Shown: positions 59,797-64,000 of the stretch, one piece after another | Position numbering within the stretch: position 1 is the stretch's first letter | Layout: every line of letters starts with the position of its first letter | From: Pyrus communis | Taxonomy: Eukaryota > Streptophyta > Magnoliopsida > Rosales > Rosaceae | Assembly: GCF_963583255.1 (NCBI RefSeq) | Contig: NC_084808.1 | Coordinates: 14,531,201 to 14,595,200, forward strand | Length of the DNA: 64,000 nt | Direction: 5' to 3' | Made by a program: the position numbers and the translations under genes | Notes under the pieces: model-generated | Told to the model about the DNA's origin: nothing | The model's database searches: none | What the model saw: only the letters and a program-made list of their open reading frames with translations

Positions 59797-62665
59797 TTAC
59801 TTAGTGAACTCTGATGAATTTTGCCCGCTTCTTGATGATTGATAACCTGAGTTCCCTGTGTCTTGTCGAGGACTTGACCGATAGTAGCCATTTCCCCTCG
59901 GTCGACTGTACTCCTGGTCACCTCCATCATAGCCACCTCCCCTCCGAAAACCCCGCGAGCCAAAACGACCTCTCGGTACCTCTGCTTGGTAGCTGCCCCT
60001 TCCTCTTCCCCTTCCTGTTCAGACAACAATTCAATTGCAATAAGATTACAATAAGAGCATATCTTCATGTAAAGCCTGGACTGTAAGAGTTTGTTATACC
60101 ATAACAATTTGATCAGAAACAAAACTCAAATATCTCTATAGCTACCACAGTAGGCAGTCAAATTTGACTAAAACGAATCATATCAGAGTTTCTTTCACCA
60201 GATAACTAGAACAGGAAAGTGGATGACGCTAAGAACATTGCTAATTGCCAACTATTAAATACAGAAGCCATGGACGGTGAAATGAGACCATTATGAAATC
60301 ATTATAAAATTGCCACAAAATATAATGATGCCACAAATATCACATGCACGGGCAAAAAAAACAGGATTAGGCAATCATCGAAATACCGAATTGTTGAACA
60401 TTGCAATATTTTCAATTCAATGGTCCAGATAATAAGAGAGAACCGATTACAGAATTTTAATAAGACAACAGAATACTAATACAGAAAACATACTTCCCAC
60501 TCGAGACGGGATGTTGCTGTTTGGTCTCCGCTCTTCAATGTATACTTGTTGTCCAGCAATCTGAACACTACCAGCCTATATAACAAAATAAAAACAAGAA
60601 AAAATCAAATAAAGATTCAGCAAGCAGACTTGTAGGAGGAAAGCAACTAAAAAGTTAAGAATCCATCTCCAACATTAAATTCAATTGGCATTGCAAGGAA
60701 ATTTTGGTAGAATCTTCTACCAAAATTCAAATTTCGCAAATAGCACTCATTGTATTAATGGTTTCATGAGTAGACCTTGACGGCATTCTGCACACCGGTA
60801 ATATCTTCAAATTCAACAAACGCATAGCAAACACCAACATCCTGCACAACAGTGAAATACTTTATAGCTTAATAATTTCAGACTGATATATAATGATAGA
60901 TCTGGAGAGGAACCTAAGGTAATAAAAGAATGCAAAAAGCTAGGAGCATGAACCTTGCGACTCCTAATAACCACTCCTTCAGGCTGCTTGAGTTTTCCAA
61001 AATTCACAAATTCCTCCTCAACTTCAGATGGGGAAACAGTAGTCGGCAAGTTTCTTACATAAACAGACTTTATTTCGCCTAAAATCAATCATAGAAGAAA
61101 AAAAAAAAAAAAAAAAAAAGATTAATTAAATAAAACTGTTGAAGTACATTTCAAACTGCGGATCTGTTGATTTAGCAGATCTGTTGATTTATTAGCGCGA
61201 ACAAGATAAAACTAAGAAAAAAATAAAAAAGACAGGATTTTAATAAAACTGAAAATTTTAAGCAATTATTCTCAAAGAACTCATTAAAATAAGCACAAGA
61301 GTTCACCTTCATCTTCTGGGGCAGCAACCTCATCTGCTGTCTCTTCTACAGGCCTTTCAAATGTATTCGATGGTGAAATGGGCTGCTGAGCAGAGGACTG
61401 AGGATAGTGATTCCACTCTGAAGCCATTGGTGCACTTTTGTTAGATGAATGGTGGGGAGTTACAGAAGGCACAGGTTGTCCTTTAGCAACGCGTAACTAC
61501 CAAAAAAAATCAAGCAGACGAGTGGTCACACACAAATGAGCATAACCTTCCATACATACATAATTACATACGTATGTGCTTTTGGGAAGAAAAAAAAAAA
61601 TTAGATACAGGTTCAGTGCGTACTATAGAAGCATAGGTCTGCTTTTGGGGCTCTCCAATAGGTTCCTCAACAGATGCATGCAGGTGATCTTGTACGGTAT
61701 TCGGCGTGCTTTGAAGTGAACCATTTGATTGTTCTACAGCACCATCATCCAACAAGTTCTCAGTTTCAACAACTTGCTGCAACTGCTGCTCGGCAAAACC
61801 ATAACTTTCAACTGGTCCATTTTCTTTGACAGCAGGAGCCACAAAGTCTCTTGTCTGAATTTCTTCACCCAGATAATAGTTAGCCACTGCAAAATCACCC
61901 GTTCCATCAATTAAACTACTAAAGAAAGACAGTTTTTTTATACATTGGAATGGTAATTATCAAACGACCAAATCAAAACAAGTTACTAAGAACTTCAGAA
62001 ACTGCATTTAACTCCAAAAATTTCAAAAGAGCTTTTGAAATGGCACTGAAGGATGAGCCATAACCATGTGTATATACGGTTTCAGATGAAGTAAATATAA
62101 CCATTCAACCACACATAAAGAAGAAACCAATAAACAACGCACTTGCTGATTATAGAATTGGTTTTGTTGTCATACATAAAATTCTTTCTTTTCAAATACC
62201 AAATTCTTGTACATAAATGCAAAAATATAGTCGAACAAATTCAACAACACTTTTTCTGGTAATAATCACATCCTTTCTCCCAAAACTACCCAGACTTTAC
62301 AATGCCTACTGATAAAGGAATCCTTGAAATCAACGTAAATCATGAGGCATTACAATACCTGGATGCGGAATTGTAGCAGGAGCACTTAGCTTGGCGTTGA
62401 GATTGTTTTGGGCTAATAAGACTGCTGGATGTTGATGAATCGGTTCCTCATCAACGAAGTGAAATATATCATTCAGCACGAAAAAACCTCTCTCCTGAGG
62501 TGCAAGGAAAAATGTTTGTGCAAATTTCCTCCTCCCAGTGAAAGTTTTCATTTCAAGGTAGCCTTCAACCAGCACAAGAACACCTCCATTCCAGGATTCC
62601 AAGGAATTTGCTTTGTTGATTTCAAATCCAGTCAGATTAAGTGACATAACAAGATCATGGATTTG
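59797..62665 (-). CDS. G3BP: G3BP-like RNA-binding protein (NTF2 + RRM + RGG), 5' end outside window
   Basis: Seven 3' exons with GT-AG introns: 62665-62359, 61886-61624, 61496-61307, 61078-60954, 60841-60776, 60575-60494, 60014-59797 (stop). They total 1,251 nt, 417 codons, all open. The first contains the C-terminal half of an NTF2 domain (GFEINKANSLESW, GGVLVLVEGYL, RKFAQTFFLAPQERGFFVLNDIFHFVDEE). A low-complexity linker with the conserved KQTYASI-LRVAKGQ junction follows. The RRM has RNP2 as VYVRNL and RNP1 as VCYAFVEF. The C-terminus is rich in RG/GG (RGRGRGSYQ, GRFGSRGFRGG). In animals and plants G3BP proteins assemble stress granules; this function is inferred for the plant gene. The N-terminal half of NTF2 must lie beyond 64000 or in an exon I did not recognise. 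The intron before 62665 is at least 1.3 kb. Confidence 0.92.
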
Positions 62666-64000
62666 CTGTAGTATACAAAGAAAGAAAGATAAACTTGAGT
62701 ATCAAATAGACAGGAGTCAAGATATAAACTATGCTGACAAGTGGAATCAAATTTAATTTCTTGTAGCTAGGAAATAATGACTCAACATTTCAATCAATAA
62801 TTGTCTAATGGACTGTGAGTGAAGGAGTACGGAAAATGTTGATAGATAGATGTCAAGGCCTATTACAACAACAGGTTAGTTTCAATTTAAACATTTTTAC
62901 AGCTGTAAAAATGAAAGGGTTATCAACATGATTAACTAAAAGGCCACCCATAAAACTGCAAATTCAAGTGAATTTAAAACCAATGAACCCAAGGGAGTTC
63001 GGTTGGAGGGAACTAATCGCTGGGCCAGTCTGGCTGCGATTAATATCTATATTGAAGTGTGATTTTTGTATGACTTGAATCAAACTATTAATGCCTTTAT
63101 CGAAGGGTGATTTTTGTATCACTTGAATTAAAACAGCAGACTTATCAAAGCACTCCACTGTTATGTTTCAAATAAAAATTCAAATTTGTGGCCCAAAAAA
63201 AAAAAAAAAAGAAAGAAAGAATCTAGAACAGAGCAGGATACTAAGAACTGCAATAGGCACTTGATAAATGTCCAGGTATATCATTTATACCTGGATAAAT
63301 ACAGTTATTAAGAATTTAAAACAATTTATGGTTTACTAGACAAGATTCCTGAACAAGAAATAAAATAAGAGAGATGCTGTAATATGAATGAATGTAATCA
63401 ATTGTGAATAATGTCGCCATTGTTAAAACTGTAAACTCCAATTATACAATATGATTGTTTGTCCAGAACTAGCACTTCCTGATATTTCTCATTAGGGGGT
63501 AACGCCTAATGAAAATAATGTAAGGACCACTTACAAGGTGCCCAACCTACTAAGTTTGGACTACAGTTTACAGTTTTGACAGAAATTAGGAAACAAAAAT
63601 AGGAAGGGTAATGCTTAGACCAAATAGGCATACTTCTGGAAAAATTGCCAGTTCTTGTACCAAAATAGAAAGGCAATCTACAGCCAATATCCTTATACCA
63701 AATAGGCATACTTTTCCCAATTTAGTTGATCCACATAGAGGGACTGTGCAAATTGCTAACTCTTCACTTGGGTACACCTCATAGAGGCCTAACGAGGAGT
63801 AACGAAGATACGAAAAGAAAATGCAGCCTCTCACACACAATAAAATGAGGTACACATCTCTTCTCACAGCTAGATACACAAATGTCTGCAACTAGTAGAC
63901 TCAAACTCGGGAAACCATTCTGCCAACCCGGTACATATAGGTAACCAAAAATTACAAAAACCAATCAAACTACTTGAATTACTCCGAAAAACTTGTAAAG
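62666..64000. other. Intron of the G3BP-like gene, no exon seen
   Basis: AT-rich sequence with short internal repeats, for example CCAAATAGGCATACTT at 63620 and 63698. No NTF2 N-terminal motif could be read on the minus strand. The acceptor ACTACAG that opens exon 62665 is at 62666-62672. Confidence 0.5.

Noticed and set aside
63506..63891. Minus-strand frames of 67 and 101 codons as missing G3BP exons
   Set aside because: They do not contain the NTF2 N-terminal motifs and include a local sequence repeat; more likely intron.

Overview
The window is plant nuclear DNA: genes with many GT-AG introns, plant-only families (Aux/IAA, plastid-type isopropylmalate isomerase, SAG12-like protease) and a dense load of nested transposable elements. 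The MITE and TRIM families resemble those I know from the apple tribe of the Rosaceae, so a Malus/Pyrus-like genome is my best guess; this is an inference from memory, not a search result.

Layout. 1-10.9 kb is a nest of Ty3/gypsy LTR material in inverted arrangement, carrying a non-autonomous hAT element (8-bp target duplication) and a complete CACTA element (3-bp target duplication) that encodes a TnpA-like protein. 10.9-14.6 kb is intergenic DNA with a further hAT-type element and a weaker candidate. 14.6-18.0 kb and 25.2-34.9 kb hold two related, broken copies of the gene for the large subunit of isopropylmalate isomerase (leucine biosynthesis). Between them lie an LTR relic, a 1.5-kb solo LTR with a perfect 5-bp duplication, and a diverged tandem duplication. 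The second copy is split by a LINE, and the LINE is itself split by a miniature LTR element (TRIM) with three LTRs.

36.2-38.0 kb carries an intact-looking Aux/IAA repressor gene. 38-50 kb is AT-rich intergenic DNA with MITEs and a decayed gypsy element with three LTR-like blocks; a Mutator-type MITE has inserted exactly over its right end. 50.8-52.4 kb is an intact single-exon C2-domain gene. 54.1-54.9 kb is a broken papain-type protease, 57.0-59.3 kb a broken TPR-like gene with an internally duplicated domain, and 59.8-62.7 kb the 3' part of a G3BP-like (NTF2 + RRM + RGG) gene whose 5' exons lie beyond the window.

Only three genes look functional (Aux/IAA, C2-domain, G3BP-like); they share no evident pathway. 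The main interest is the insertion record: several target duplications can be read directly and give a relative order of events. I saw no rRNA, tRNA, CRISPR or operon-like system, and nothing I could defend as a new biological system.
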